A DNA stretch of 62,952 nt from Pseudomonas sp. Gutcm_11s (GCF_028649395.1 NZ_JAQSUW010000003.1:1-62952); one strand, 5' to 3'; shown: positions 19,434 through 28,916, counted from the stretch's first letter. The notes: generated from the letters alone by a model not told the origin. Translations and numbers: made by a program.

Positions 19434-21021
19434 GCGCCTCGGCGCTTTCCACTCTCTACCCAACCTCAAGCTACCGCCGGCCCTGCTCGGCCTGGTGGTG
19501 CCGCTGGCCCTGCTCCTGCTCTGGTCGTTGGCCTCGACCAATGGCTGGATGCCCAGGCAGATCCTGCCACCGCCGTCGCAGGTGTGGCACACCGCGCTGG
19601 ACCTCTGGCACGGCGGTGCCCTGGCCCAGCTCGGCGTCAGCCTGGCACTGCTGGTCAAGGGGCTGTTGTTCGGTGTGCTCGGCGGCCTGCTGATCGGCGT
19701 ACTCACCGGTCTCAGCCGCCGCGCCGAGGACATCATCGCGCCGAGCTTCTATGCCTTCGCGCAGATCCCCACGCTGGCCTGGATTCCGCTGCTGATCGTC
19801 TACCTGGGCATCGGCGACGGTCTCAAGCTGTTCCTGATCTTCAAGGCCGTGGTGGTGCCGGTGGCGGTGCACGTACAGGTCGGCGTGCGCGACGTGCCCG
19901 AGCGCCTGCGCGAGGCCGCCGCCGTGCTGCGCCTGCCCTGGTACCTGCGCCTGTGGCGGCTGACCCTGCCGGCAGCGCTGCCGGCCTTCCTCACCGGCCT
20001 GCGCCTGGCACTGATGGCCGGCTGGATGACCCTGATCGCCGTGGAACTGCTGGCCTCCAGCGAGGGCATCGGCTACCTGATGGTCTGGGGTCGCCAGCTG
20101 TTCCAGCTCGACCTGGTGTTCGTCTGCATCCTGGTCATCGGCCTCACCGGCTGGCTGATCGACCGCGGTATCCAGGGTCTCGACGGCGCCCTGGTGCGCT
20201 GGCCTCGCCCGCCGCTGGCCGCCCATGCCGAGCGCGCGCCGCAACGCGGCTGGGCCTGGCTGGCGACCCAGGCACGGCGCTGGGCCATCCCGCTACTGCT
20301 GCTGTGGGGCTGGAGCTCGCTGGTCGCCAGCGGCAAGGTCAACCCGGCGATCCTGCCGTCGCCGCTGGGCATCGTGCAGGCCGGCTGGGCCGATCTGCTC
20401 GACGGCAGCCTCAGTTCCGCACTGGGCTGGAGCCTGCTGCGCAGCCTGCTCGGCCTGCTGCTCGGTAGCGCGATTGGCATCGCCGTGGGCCTGCTGCTCG
20501 GCCTGTTCCGCCCGCTGGAGCAATTGTTCGCGCCAAGCCTGGCCGCCTTCCGCCAGGTCGCGCTGTTCGCCTGGGTACCGCTGATCACCGCCTGGGCCGG
20601 CATCTACGACTTCGCCAAGATCGTCTTCATCGCCCTGGCCGCCTTCCTGCCGGTGTACCTGGCCACCTGGCGCGGCGTGGCCAACCGCTCGGCGCAGCTC
20701 GACGAGGTGGCCGATGCCCTGCGCCTGAGCTTCGTCCAGCGCCTGCGCCTGGTCATCCTGCCCGGCGCCGTGCCGTCGATCTTCGCCGGCCTGCGCCTGG
20801 CGCTGATCTACGCCTGGCTCGGCTCGCTCGGCGCCGAGTACTTCATGAACTCGGGGATCGGCATCGGCAGCTACATGGTCGGCGCCCAGCAGAAATTCGA
20901 GATGGCCCGGGTGTTCGCCGGCATGGTCCTGGTCGGCCTGCTCGGCGCCCTGCTCGCCGCCCTCGGCCTGCGCCTTGAGCGCCTGGCCAGCCGCTGGCGG
21001 CAGAGCGGCGCCCCTTCCTGA
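19414..21021 (+). CDS. Fused double-domain ABC permease, second copy
   Basis: 535 residues, a clear duplicate of the permease at 14243: both halves keep the coupling motif (EAAAVLRLPWYLRLWRLTLP and EVADALRLSFVQRLRLVILP) and the LLASSEGIGYLMVWGRQLF segment is identical. It overlaps the preceding receptor gene by 20 bp. No ATPase follows it, so it probably uses the one encoded at 15820. It would be the inner-membrane channel for the substrate of the second receptor. Confidence 0.85.
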   Translation: MSTLGTERLGAFHSLPNLKLPPALLGLVVPLALLLLWSLASTNGWMPRQILPPPSQVWHTALDLWHGGALAQLGVSLALLVKGLLFGVLGGLLIGVLTGLSRRAEDIIAPSFYAFAQIPTLAWIPLLIVYLGIGDGLKLFLIFKAVVVPVAVHVQVGVRDVPERLREAAAVLRLPWYLRLWRLTLPAALPAFLTGLRLALMAGWMTLIAVELLASSEGIGYLMVWGRQLFQLDLVFVCILVIGLTGWLIDRGIQGLDGALVRWPRPPLAAHAERAPQRGWAWLATQARRWAIPLLLLWGWSSLVASGKVNPAILPSPLGIVQAGWADLLDGSLSSALGWSLLRSLLGLLLGSAIGIAVGLLLGLFRPLEQLFAPSLAAFRQVALFAWVPLITAWAGIYDFAKIVFIALAAFLPVYLATWRGVANRSAQLDEVADALRLSFVQRLRLVILPGAVPSIFAGLRLALIYAWLGSLGAEYFMNSGIGIGSYMVGAQQKFEMARVFAGMVLVGLLGALLAALGLRLERLASRWRQSGAPS

Positions 21022-22707
<1,686 letters not shown>

Positions 22708-22756
22708 AACCAGAGCATCCGCGCCTCGAATGGGGCACGGAAACATCTGCACAAGA

Positions 22757-22783
22757 AGCCGCCCTGGCTCCCGCCGGGCGGCT
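22757..22783. terminator. Possible terminator after atsA
   Basis: AGCCGCCC and GGGCGGCT form a perfect 8-bp GC stem with an 11-nt loop, 50 bp after the atsA stop. There is no T-run, so it is either a weak terminator or an RNA-stabilising hairpin. Confidence 0.4.
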
Positions 22784-22922
22784 GAATCCCGCGTCTGCCG
22801 CGCCCTCGGGGCATGCTGGTCTCACCCGCCTTGCGCCGACGCCCACTAGCCCCTGCGCACTGCAACATCCCCGTAACCACCGCCCGTTATGGTGCCGGCT
22901 CTTGTTTCAGAAGGCCCATGTC

Positions 22923-23135
22923 GTGACCAGCGTTAAGAACCTCCGCAAGACCCTCGATCAGGTTGCCGCCAACAACGAATCCGCCGCCGTCGCCGTGATG
23001 CGCGCCGCGGAACGCACCGGCGACGAAGTACTGCGCCAGCAGTTGCACCGGGTCATCCTGCAAATGAATCAGGACGCCCTCGCCCTCCGCGCCCTGCGCG
23101 ACGCCCAACCCGCCGACACCCAGCGGCGCGCCTGA
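22923..23135 (+). CDS. Small hypothetical helical protein
   Basis: 70 residues if started at the GTG at 22923 (AAGG lies upstream); a TTG at 22902 is an alternative. The sequence is charged, alpha-helical and rich in Ala/Arg/Leu (LRKTLDQVAANNESAAVAVM), with no signal or membrane segment. Composition is GC-rich like the chromosome, so it belongs to the core side of the array boundary. Family not recognised. Confidence 0.55.
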   Translation: MTSVKNLRKTLDQVAANNESAAVAVMRAAERTGDEVLRQQLHRVILQMNQDALALRALRDAQPADTQRRA

Positions 23136-23478
23136 GCGCGCCCTGTTCCCTGATACCTCGCGATACACCCAGCGCCAACGTCCCCAAGGCCTCCTCTCCC
23201 TTGCCCGCTTCGGCCTTGATCCGCAGCAGTCCCTAACAGCCAACACTTCCAGCCTCTGGATCGGCACTTTCAGCCGATCCCGGAACCTAGACGCGCGCCT
23301 CGCGAATTCGTAATGTCGCCGCTAGGTCCTGTCGCATTGCCATCATGAGCGGTGTCGCGTTTGCCTATGGCAGACTCAGCCTCAAAAGGGATTTCGCAGA
23401 GACAGGGAATGTTATGCGACACATGTGGCGGAAAACATTACGTCACATGTGTCGCCTACTTATAGTTAGCCACCCCAA
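23136..23478. other. Transition region at the left edge of integron array 1
   Basis: A 343-bp stretch without a gene between the last GC-rich ORF and the first cassette. It holds the inverted repeat at 23416-23455 and a core site GTTAGCC at 23465-23471, where the first cassette begins. No integrase gene, attI-like double site or promoter can be recognised with confidence. Confidence 0.6.
23416..23455. repeat. Perfect 12-bp inverted repeat at the array edge
   Basis: GCGACACATGTG and CACATGTGTCGC are exact reverse complements around a 16-nt AT-rich spacer. It lies 9 bp before the core site GTTAGCC that starts cassette 1. It does not look like an attC, because no matching inverse core site lies upstream. 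It may be a recombinase or regulator binding site. Confidence 0.8.
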
Positions 23479-23919
23479 ATGACCCAAAGTGAGCAAATAG
23501 AAAGCGAACTTAACCGCTTAATCGGCCTTGAGGCATGGGGAGCTGCATTTGCTGGAGGCATGCTCATGATTCAGTTTGGCACTCCAAGAGAAAGAGTTTC
23601 ACTGAATGGGAGCAAGCACAATATCGGTGAGTATGCCCTCCACATTCAAACAACTTGGCGCATCGATTTAAATCATGGTGATCCATCCCAAGGCATCACC
23701 AGCTCGGAACATGGGGATATAAATTTCCTCCTGACACAACCGTATATTGAATCCATAAAAGCAAAAGGATTGGGACCTTTCACCTTGAACTTCTCTGGCG
23801 GCCATTGCATTGAGGTCTCTACCCCAAATGTGTACCCAATAGACACTGAGTTTTGGCGCCTACTCGGCCCTGGGCTAAATGGCCGACATTTTGTCGTGAC
23901 TTCTTCCGGTATAGAGTAG
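23479..23919 (+). CDS. Integron cassette gene 1, hypothetical
   Basis: 146 residues, soluble, with no signal peptide. First gene of array 1, between the core site at 23465 and attC at 23922. Codon use is markedly AT-richer than that of the flanking genes. The family is not recognised; features include an N-terminal amphipathic helix, a Gly-rich turn (WGAAFAGGMLMIQFG), a central segment SSEHGDINFLL, and an acidic C-terminus ending in SSGIE. A small beta-rich domain is likely. Confidence 0.75.
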   Translation: MTQSEQIESELNRLIGLEAWGAAFAGGMLMIQFGTPRERVSLNGSKHNIGEYALHIQTTWRIDLNHGDPSQGITSSEHGDINFLLTQPYIESIKAKGLGPFTLNFSGGHCIEVSTPNVYPIDTEFWRLLGPGLNGRHFVVTSSGIE

Positions 23920-23921
23920 GT

Positions 23922-23997
23922 GGCTAACAATGCGCTCAAAGCGCTCACTCCGTTCGCTGGGACCGGCGAAGCCGGCCCCTTAGCTTAATCGTTAGGT
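23922..23997 (+). repeat. attC site 1
   Basis: Inverse core GGCTAAC at the left and core GTTAGGT at the right, about 76 bp long. The centre holds the hairpin ACCGGCgaaGCCGGC, and the right arm reads TTAGCTTAATCGTTAG. It ends cassette 1; the first base after recombination falls within GTTAGGT. Confidence 0.9.
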
Positions 23998-24003
23998 GCA
24001 TCG

Positions 24004-24534
24004 ATGCGCATTGATCTCCAATACTGGATAGGTCCTAGGGAATATCTGGCCCGTGAGTACTTGCTGTCTCGGGATCCAATTCGAGCGGTGTTTGCCGGGT
24101 ATCGGCGCGAGACACTTGAATACCTTGTGCTTTGCCTCTTTGCCGGGTTTGTTGCGTGGCATACACAAGAAGTTGTTTTCGTCTTTATCGCGCTGTGCTT
24201 CATCGGATACAAAGTGGCTTGGTTTTTCCAGGTTCGGCGCGAGTTCCCAAAGGCGTTCGAAGCTCAAATTCAGAAGCTCGCGCCACGCGAGATCCAACTT
24301 ACGATCGACGATGATGGGTTGCACGAAACAGTCGAAGGGGTAAAGTCGTTCGCGCCTTGGGCTGCGGTGACGTCCCACATTCAATTCAGGGATACCTATT
24401 TTCTCCAGCTCGCAGGTGGCCTTATGGCAATCATTCCGTGTTCTGCAGTTGCAAAGGTTTCTCCCCCAGGCGAGGACGCTCTCATATCGGTACTCACCGC
24501 CAAACAAATTCCGCCCAGGCCTGCCTCGCCATGA
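24004..24534 (+). CDS. Integron cassette gene 2, YcxB-like membrane protein
   Basis: 176 residues. Two adjacent membrane helices at about 38-54 and 56-75 are followed by a cytoplasmic domain with the layout of the YcxB-like C-terminal domain (SFAPWAAVTSHIQFRDTYFL, then AIIPCSAV). The function of that family is unknown. The start codon comes only 6 nt after the attC core, whose AGGTG can serve as ribosome-binding site. Strand and size are typical for a cassette gene. Confidence 0.8.
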   Translation: MRIDLQYWIGPREYLAREYLLSRDPIRAVFAGYRRETLEYLVLCLFAGFVAWHTQEVVFVFIALCFIGYKVAWFFQVRREFPKAFEAQIQKLAPREIQLTIDDDGLHETVEGVKSFAPWAAVTSHIQFRDTYFLQLAGGLMAIIPCSAVAKVSPPGEDALISVLTAKQIPPRPASP

Positions 24535-24538
24535 ACGC

Positions 24539-24614
24539 ACCTAACAATGCGCTTAAAGCGCTCACTTCGTTCGCTGGGACGGCGTTCCGCCGCCCCTTAG
24601 CTTAATCGTTAGAC
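24539..24614 (+). repeat. attC site 2
   Basis: Inverse core ACCTAAC and core GTTAGAC, 76 bp. The central hairpin is GGCGttccGCC; the flanks keep GCGCTCACTTCGTTCGCTGG and the TTAGCTTAATC arm. Confidence 0.9.
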
Positions 24615-24623
24615 GAGAATGAA

Positions 24624-25076
24624 ATGCTCAAAGCCCTAAACACAATTTTCCTAAGCCTTATGATGCCATCGATTGCAATTGCTTCTGGATCAGAAATCAA
24701 AACAATTGCAGAAACCTACAGCGCATGGCAGTCCGGAGAAAAGGATCTTCATAGAAACCTCGACACTTTAAAAGCTGTCGCATCCAATTCCTCCTCACCC
24801 GACACTGAGAAAGCATTAACTAATCTAGAGCAGTCAGTAGAATCCCTAGAAAAATCATTCAAGAAATTTAATGATTTACCATCATTAGAAACGGCAAATC
24901 TAGCTCTTGAGAAAATCAATAATCTTTGCACATCATTCAACCTAATGAATAAAAATCAACCGATAGGTATTGAGGCAATAATGTCTTCAACAGAAATCGG
25001 TTGGCTTGTACGGTACATGCAGGAGCGTACATCGAACCTTCCCAAGCACAACCACTGCGTGGTTGGTGAAGCTTGA
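24624..25076 (+). CDS. Integron cassette gene 3, exported hypothetical protein
   Basis: 150 residues with a signal peptide at 1-21 (MLKALNTIFLSLMMPSIAIAS). The mature part is helical and rich in Ser/Glu/Lys (KALTNLEQSVESLEKSFKKF), probably a small periplasmic helical bundle. Two cysteines lie in the C-terminal half (LCTSF, HNHCVVG). AT-rich codon use. Family not recognised. Confidence 0.75.
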   Translation: MLKALNTIFLSLMMPSIAIASGSEIKTIAETYSAWQSGEKDLHRNLDTLKAVASNSSSPDTEKALTNLEQSVESLEKSFKKFNDLPSLETANLALEKINNLCTSFNLMNKNQPIGIEAIMSSTEIGWLVRYMQERTSNLPKHNHCVVGEA

Positions 25077-25082
25077 GTCATC

Positions 25083-25159
25083 ATCTAACAATTGGCTCAA
25101 GTCGTTCGCTTCGCTCACTGGGACCGGCTAAAGCCGGCCCCTTAGCTTAATCGTTAGGC
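25083..25159 (+). repeat. attC site 3
   Basis: Inverse core ATCTAAC and core GTTAGGC, 77 bp, with the central hairpin ACCGGCTAAAGCCGGC and right arm TTAGCTTAATC. Confidence 0.9.
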
Positions 25160-25172
25160 CCTAGAGGGAATC

Positions 25173-25643
25173 ATGAAGTACCAAATTGTTGCTCTTTTGG
25201 CGTTATTAGCCACAGTCAATACTGCGGTCGCTGAAATCGTAACCATTGACCCGAACGAAGTAAGTCTTAACGAACATGTTCACACCAGCCTACCTCCTGA
25301 GCTGCTGCCAAGAATAAAAGCCACTACAAATGTATTTGAGCCAATCGATGGAATTAGCTACGAGCAAGCAGTTGATCTGTACAAGAGAGATCTAAACCCA
25401 GAAAGCAATCTTATTATCTGGGAGGAAATGGCTAGAGTTTACACAGCATTCTGCGCAGCGCGCTGCACAAGCCCAGAAGAGAGAATGGATGTATATCGAA
25501 CCCTGCTGCTCCGCTCAATGTACTCGCCAGAAGAAACAATAAAAAATTTGCAGCTCAGCGCTCTAAGTAAAGCCGAGGCCGTATCAATAATTAATCAGTA
25601 CAACCTAAAAGCCGAACCTATTCCCATCATGGTTGAGCAGTAA
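25173..25643 (+). CDS. Integron cassette gene 4, exported hypothetical protein
   Basis: 156 residues with a signal peptide at 1-20 (cleavage after AVA). The mature protein contains a Pro-rich segment (SLPPELLPRIK), a helical core and a closely spaced cysteine pair (AFCAARCTSPEERMDVY) that could form a disulfide in the periplasm. It has a good ribosome-binding site (AGAGGGA) of its own within the cassette. Family not recognised. Confidence 0.75.
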   Translation: MKYQIVALLALLATVNTAVAEIVTIDPNEVSLNEHVHTSLPPELLPRIKATTNVFEPIDGISYEQAVDLYKRDLNPESNLIIWEEMARVYTAFCAARCTSPEERMDVYRTLLLRSMYSPEETIKNLQLSALSKAEAVSIINQYNLKAEPIPIMVEQ

Positions 25644-25718
25644 GCCTAACAACTGGATCAAATCGCTCGCTTCGCTCACTGGGACCGGCTAAAGCCGGCC
25701 CTTAACCAAACGTTAGGG
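25644..25718 (+). repeat. attC site 4
   Basis: Inverse core GCCTAAC and core GTTAGGG, 75 bp. Central hairpin ACCGGCTAAAGCCGGC; the right arm is of the second kind, CTTAACCAAAC. Confidence 0.9.
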
Positions 25719-25724
25719 AAGCAC

Positions 25725-26300
25725 ATGCTGCGCGCATACACATTAATCCTCGTACTAATAGCTTCAGGCATTACCTTTGCCAAGGGAGCAGCAGAGCCCT
25801 TTATGACCAAGCCGATGGAGAGCTTTACCGCTCCAACTCCAGCAAGCAAATACGATGTGCAACTACTAAAAGAAATAGAAGAGCTAGGCTGGCATAACGT
25901 ACACATTTCCGCAGAAAGCGGCTCTCCGGAATATGCTTTTACGATTGGTCATTTTCAAAAGCAGAGCCATCCAGAATTAATTGTAATTGGTCTACCCGCC
26001 AATATTGCTCATAAGCTTCTAAACATTGCGGCAATTAAGATCGCAGGAGCTAATGAAAAAATAGAACCTTACAAGGAATACACTGATTTCACTGAGGGGC
26101 TATCAGTGGTATTTGTACCCGTAGGTATAGAGCACTATGAAGAATATCTTGGGTACGCCAATTGGTACTACGCATCAATGCCTAGCCCATATCCGGCAAT
26201 GCAAATGGTATGGCCTGACCGCGAAGGGAAATTTCCATGGGAGCCAGGTTACGACAAGAGCTTTTTAAAGTTCCAACCACTACTTGGCGTAACTCCCTAA
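25725..26300 (+). CDS. Integron cassette gene 5, DUF4262-like protein with signal peptide
   Basis: 191 residues. Residues 1-22 look like a signal peptide (LILVLIASGITFAKGA). The rest matches the DUF4262 pattern: GWHNVHISAESGSPEYAFTI, HPELIVIGLP, and the C-terminal QMVWPDREGKFPWEPGYD. DUF4262 proteins are usually cytoplasmic and frequent in mobile and toxin-associated loci; their function is unknown. The export signal here is unusual. The ribosome-binding site is AGGGA at the attC core. Confidence 0.78.
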   Translation: MLRAYTLILVLIASGITFAKGAAEPFMTKPMESFTAPTPASKYDVQLLKEIEELGWHNVHISAESGSPEYAFTIGHFQKQSHPELIVIGLPANIAHKLLNIAAIKIAGANEKIEPYKEYTDFTEGLSVVFVPVGIEHYEEYLGYANWYYASMPSPYPAMQMVWPDREGKFPWEPGYDKSFLKFQPLLGVTP

Positions 26301-26370
26301 CAACTGATTCAAACCGCTCGCTTCGCTCACTGGGACGGGCTAAAGCCCGCCCCTTAACCAAACGTTAGGC
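26295..26370 (+). repeat. attC site 5
   Basis: Inverse core CCCTAAC and core GTTAGGC, 76 bp, beginning within the final codons of cassette gene 5. Central hairpin GACGGGCTAAAGCCCGCC, right arm CTTAACCAAAC. Confidence 0.9.
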
Positions 26371-26383
26371 GGTCATAATAATC

Positions 26384-26704
26384 ATGCGAAAGCAAACAAT
26401 AGCAAACATTGTCCTTTCAATAACGCTACTGGCCACAAACGCTTGGTGGGCCTATAACACCATTGACTTTGGCATCACACACACATATGCAATGCAGGCC
26501 TGCGAGGAGGATTCACAAGCACTTAAACAAACAATGGCAATACTGCCATTAGTCGCCAGTAACTCCTCTTCACCAGCTGAAGTCATTACTGCAGCAATGC
26601 TCTGGCCCGATGAGGAGCCTTTCGAAAAAGAAGGGTTTACTTGGATAGGGCGTTTAGGCTTACGCTTTGATGCGCAGGGCAAATTGGCAGAGGTTTCCAG
26701 GTGA
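26384..26704 (+). CDS. Integron cassette gene 6, membrane-anchored hypothetical protein
   Basis: 106 residues. An N-terminal hydrophobic segment at about 6-24 (TIANIVLSITLLATNAWWAY) has no clear cleavage site, so it is probably a membrane anchor. The outside part holds one Cys (MQACEED) and an acidic middle (WPDEEPFEKEGF). Family not recognised. Confidence 0.7.
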   Translation: MRKQTIANIVLSITLLATNAWWAYNTIDFGITHTYAMQACEEDSQALKQTMAILPLVASNSSSPAEVITAAMLWPDEEPFEKEGFTWIGRLGLRFDAQGKLAEVSR

Positions 26705-26716
26705 AACCGTGCATTC

Positions 26717-26805
26717 GCCTAACAAGGTGCTCAACTGTCGCTCACTTCGTTCGCTGGACGTCCAATAGCTACGCTATTGGACGTCCGTTAGCTTAATCGT
26801 TAGAG
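26717..26805 (+). repeat. attC site 6 (long subtype)
   Basis: Inverse core GCCTAAC and core GTTAGAG, 89 bp. This site has an extended variable stem: GGACGTCCAATAG and CTATTGGACGTCC form a 13-bp inverted repeat around CTACG. Flank CTGTCGCTCACTTCGTTCGC differs from the short subtype. Confidence 0.9.
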
Positions 26806-26818
26806 GCCTATCTAGCTC

Positions 26819-27142
26819 ATGCGTATTGACATAGATTTTTCAATCTTCACATCATCTCCCCCATCTTCCGAGGGAGTGATAACAGGAAAAATTGAAGTCA
26901 CTGCACTGCCTAGAGCTGGCGAAACAATTTCATTCTACACAGCGCCGAATGAATCTAAATTTCCGACGAACTCTAGCTTTGATCCACTGCTAAAGGTCGA
27001 GAGCGTAATTCATAACGCAAATGGTCATAATGCAGCGCTTCAGTTGCAAGACGTAATTCTTCCAAATAAGCAGAGCGTCGCTGAGGTCACAGAATTTTTG
27101 GAGCAAGGCTTTGGCCTTTACTTCGACCCAATCAGTGAGTAG
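26819..27142 (+). CDS. Integron cassette gene 7, hypothetical
   Basis: 107 residues, predicted soluble and beta-rich (MRIDIDFSIF, ITGKIEVTALPRAGETISFY), with no signal peptide or cysteine. It ends 3 bp before the next attC. Family not recognised. Confidence 0.7.
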   Translation: MRIDIDFSIFTSSPPSSEGVITGKIEVTALPRAGETISFYTAPNESKFPTNSSFDPLLKVESVIHNANGHNAALQLQDVILPNKQSVAEVTEFLEQGFGLYFDPISE

Positions 27143-27144
27143 GC

Positions 27145-27233
27145 CTCTAACAATGCGCTCACCTGTCGCTCACTTCGTTTGCTGGACAGCCAAAAGCTAC
27201 GCTTTTGTCTGTCCGCTAGCTTAATCGTTAGAT
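27145..27233 (+). repeat. attC site 7 (long subtype)
   Basis: Inverse core CTCTAAC and core GTTAGAT, 89 bp. Extended stem GGACAGccAAAAGC and GCTTTTgtCTGTCC around TAC; the right arm is TAGCTTAATC. Confidence 0.9.
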
Positions 27234-27288
27234 GCCAAAAATCACACCCACCAAAGAAATCCCCCAAGAATGAGCGCCCTCTGAAATA

Positions 27289-27795
27289 ATGATCAAAATA
27301 ATTCCCACCATTATAGCTGTTACATTAACGCTATTAGCCGGCTGTTCCCGCGGCCTTTATCAAGCACCAACAGATGGAGGCACGGCGAAACTAAAAATCT
27401 CCAACCACACAGATACCCAAGTAGATGTCTACACCTACAAGGACTCACGGGACTGTAGAGGGACGATCCTCATACCGACCCGAGAAATCACTACATTATG
27501 GGGAAGCAAATTCTGGGGCAATACAATTTCGCAAAATGATAGTGCATCAATAATAATTCCCGCAGACAGAGAGTTTACCACGGCACTCGTGTTGCTTTAC
27601 CCATATCAGAGATGTGATCTCACCTCGACTTTTATACCTATCGCCAAAGAGAGTTATGAGCTAAATATCTCGGCGAATGTATACTCTTGCCGCATGTATA
27701 TGACTAAAGTTAACGGAAACAAAAAAGAGCCTATCAACTTTCGCAAGCGCACGGAAAAGGAAATATTTTTTGAAAATGACCCAGCCTGTGAATGA
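27289..27795 (+). CDS. Integron cassette gene 8, lipoprotein
   Basis: 168 residues with a lipoprotein signal: a hydrophobic core and lipobox LLAGC with Cys19. The mature part is beta-rich (TAKLKISNHTDTQVDVYTY) with four further cysteines (DCRG, RCDL, SCRM, PACE) that could pair as two disulfides. A 55-bp leader separates it from the preceding attC. Likely envelope-anchored; the family is not recognised. Confidence 0.78.
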   Translation: MIKIIPTIIAVTLTLLAGCSRGLYQAPTDGGTAKLKISNHTDTQVDVYTYKDSRDCRGTILIPTREITTLWGSKFWGNTISQNDSASIIIPADREFTTALVLLYPYQRCDLTSTFIPIAKESYELNISANVYSCRMYMTKVNGNKKEPINFRKRTEKEIFFENDPACE

Positions 27796-27814
27796 CCACC
27801 CCAATCAAGACTTA

Positions 27815-27891
27815 ATCTAACAAATGGTTCAAGTCGTTCGCTTCGCTCACTTGGGACCGGCTAAAGCCGGCTCCTTAACCAAACGTTAGGT
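27815..27891 (+). repeat. attC site 8
   Basis: Inverse core ATCTAAC and core GTTAGGT, 77 bp, with the central hairpin ACCGGCTAAAGCCGG and right arm CCTTAACCAAAC. Confidence 0.9.
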
Positions 27892-27898
27892 GTCACTC

Positions 27899-28330
27899 AT
27901 GCTTCTCTTGCGCCGGCTTATAATCTCAATGCTGCTATTGGCCTTTTTACTAGCCGCAGCATTTCCGGGCGTAGTTTATGTAGTCGGCATAGCCCGAGTT
28001 GACGGCCGCCCCACACCAGCAGCCCCGAACAGCTACAGCCAAGAGGCCATAAACCTAGCCTGGACTCAATGCAATGAGGCCTTACCTGCTGAAGTTGAGG
28101 TAACCAATCCCTGGAAAGTTGCTAGCAAATTTTTATTCGGCAATCCCATGCGTACGACACCAGGAGAGCGGGCTGCATGGAAAATCGCGAGCAACTACAA
28201 TGCAGCTCACCGCATGGGCAATAACACTTGGTGGCATACGTCTGGGGTGGCACTCACCATTTGGATAACTCGCCAATGGTCAGCCCAAGAAATTGGAGCA
28301 ACCCTCGTAAAAGAAAATCTGTGCAGGTGA
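27899..28330 (+). CDS. Integron cassette gene 9, membrane-anchored hypothetical protein
   Basis: 143 residues from the ATG at 27899; AGGTG of the attC core lies 7 nt upstream. An in-frame GTG at 27890 overlaps the recombination core and is less likely. A strongly hydrophobic segment at about 8-30 acts as anchor or uncleaved signal. The outer part contains WTQCNEALP, a C-terminal WWHTSGVALTIWITRQW segment and a final Cys. Family not recognised. Confidence 0.7.
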   Translation: MLLLRRLIISMLLLAFLLAAAFPGVVYVVGIARVDGRPTPAAPNSYSQEAINLAWTQCNEALPAEVEVTNPWKVASKFLFGNPMRTTPGERAAWKIASNYNAAHRMGNNTWWHTSGVALTIWITRQWSAQEIGATLVKENLCR

Positions 28331-28331
28331 A

Positions 28332-28420
28332 ACCTAACAATGCGCTCAACTGTCGCTCACTTCGTTCGCTGGACGCCCAAAAGCTGCGCTTTGGGACGTC
28401 CGCTAGCTTAATCGTCGTGC
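28332..28420 (+). repeat. attC site 9, degenerate core
   Basis: Long-subtype site with intact inverse core ACCTAAC, but the expected right core GTTAG... reads GTCGTGC. The extended stem (GGACGcCCAAAAGC/GCTTTGGGACGTCC) is partly mismatched. Recombination at this site is probably lost. Confidence 0.75.
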
Positions 28421-28423
28421 ACC

Positions 28424-28825
28424 ATGAACCAAACTCGAATGAAACGTGAAATTGAAGAGAATGCGGAGACTATTCGTCGCCTTCATTCACGCATCAAAGA
28501 AACCTTCAAGGTTCGTGATTTGAGCCCATTGAAAAGACGGGAGTGGGAACTAGCTTGCCGGGAGTTTCATGCCAGGTATGAAAACTTATCTTTCCCCTGC
28601 AACTACACTGAGGCGTTACAAAAGATCAAAGATGGGGATCCGTTTTCGGTTGAGTCCGCGTTGTGCTTTGTAGAGCTAAGGCCCTACTTTTTCCGATCAG
28701 GCTATATGTACAGAGAGCTAATCCGAAAACTTAAGAATGCAAATCTTGTTGGCAGCCACCGAGAGCGGCGAGACGCAATAATTCACGCATACCGCCAGTG
28801 GAGAGCAAGCCAGTGCAAAGAATAA
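28424..28825 (+). CDS. Integron cassette gene 10, hypothetical
   Basis: 133 residues, basic, helical and soluble, with no signal peptide. It starts with a charged helix (MKREIEENAETIRRLHSRI) and has aromatic-rich segments (CFVELRPYFFRSGYMYREL). Family not recognised. It is flanked by two degenerate attC sites, so it is probably fixed in place. Confidence 0.7.
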   Translation: MNQTRMKREIEENAETIRRLHSRIKETFKVRDLSPLKRREWELACREFHARYENLSFPCNYTEALQKIKDGDPFSVESALCFVELRPYFFRSGYMYRELIRKLKNANLVGSHRERRDAIIHAYRQWRASQCKE

Positions 28826-28897
28826 CAATTGGTTCAAGCCGCTCGCTTCATGCACTCGGGCACGACTAAAGCCGGCCCATTAGCTTAATCGATAGGT
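28820..28897 (+). repeat. attC site 10, degenerate
   Basis: Inverse core is GAATAAC and the right core reads GATAGGT instead of GTTAGGT. The body keeps CGCTCGCTTC, CTAAAGCCGGC and TTAGCTTAATC, so its origin is clear, but both ends are mutated. Confidence 0.75.
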
Positions 28898-28916
28898 CTC
28901 ATAGGAGAGCCACACA

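Noticed and set aside
23231..23471. CCCTAAC at 23231 paired with GTTAGCC at 23465 as a long attC
   Set aside because: A 240-bp attC without internal L-boxes is implausible; the GTTAGCC core alone is taken as the cassette boundary.
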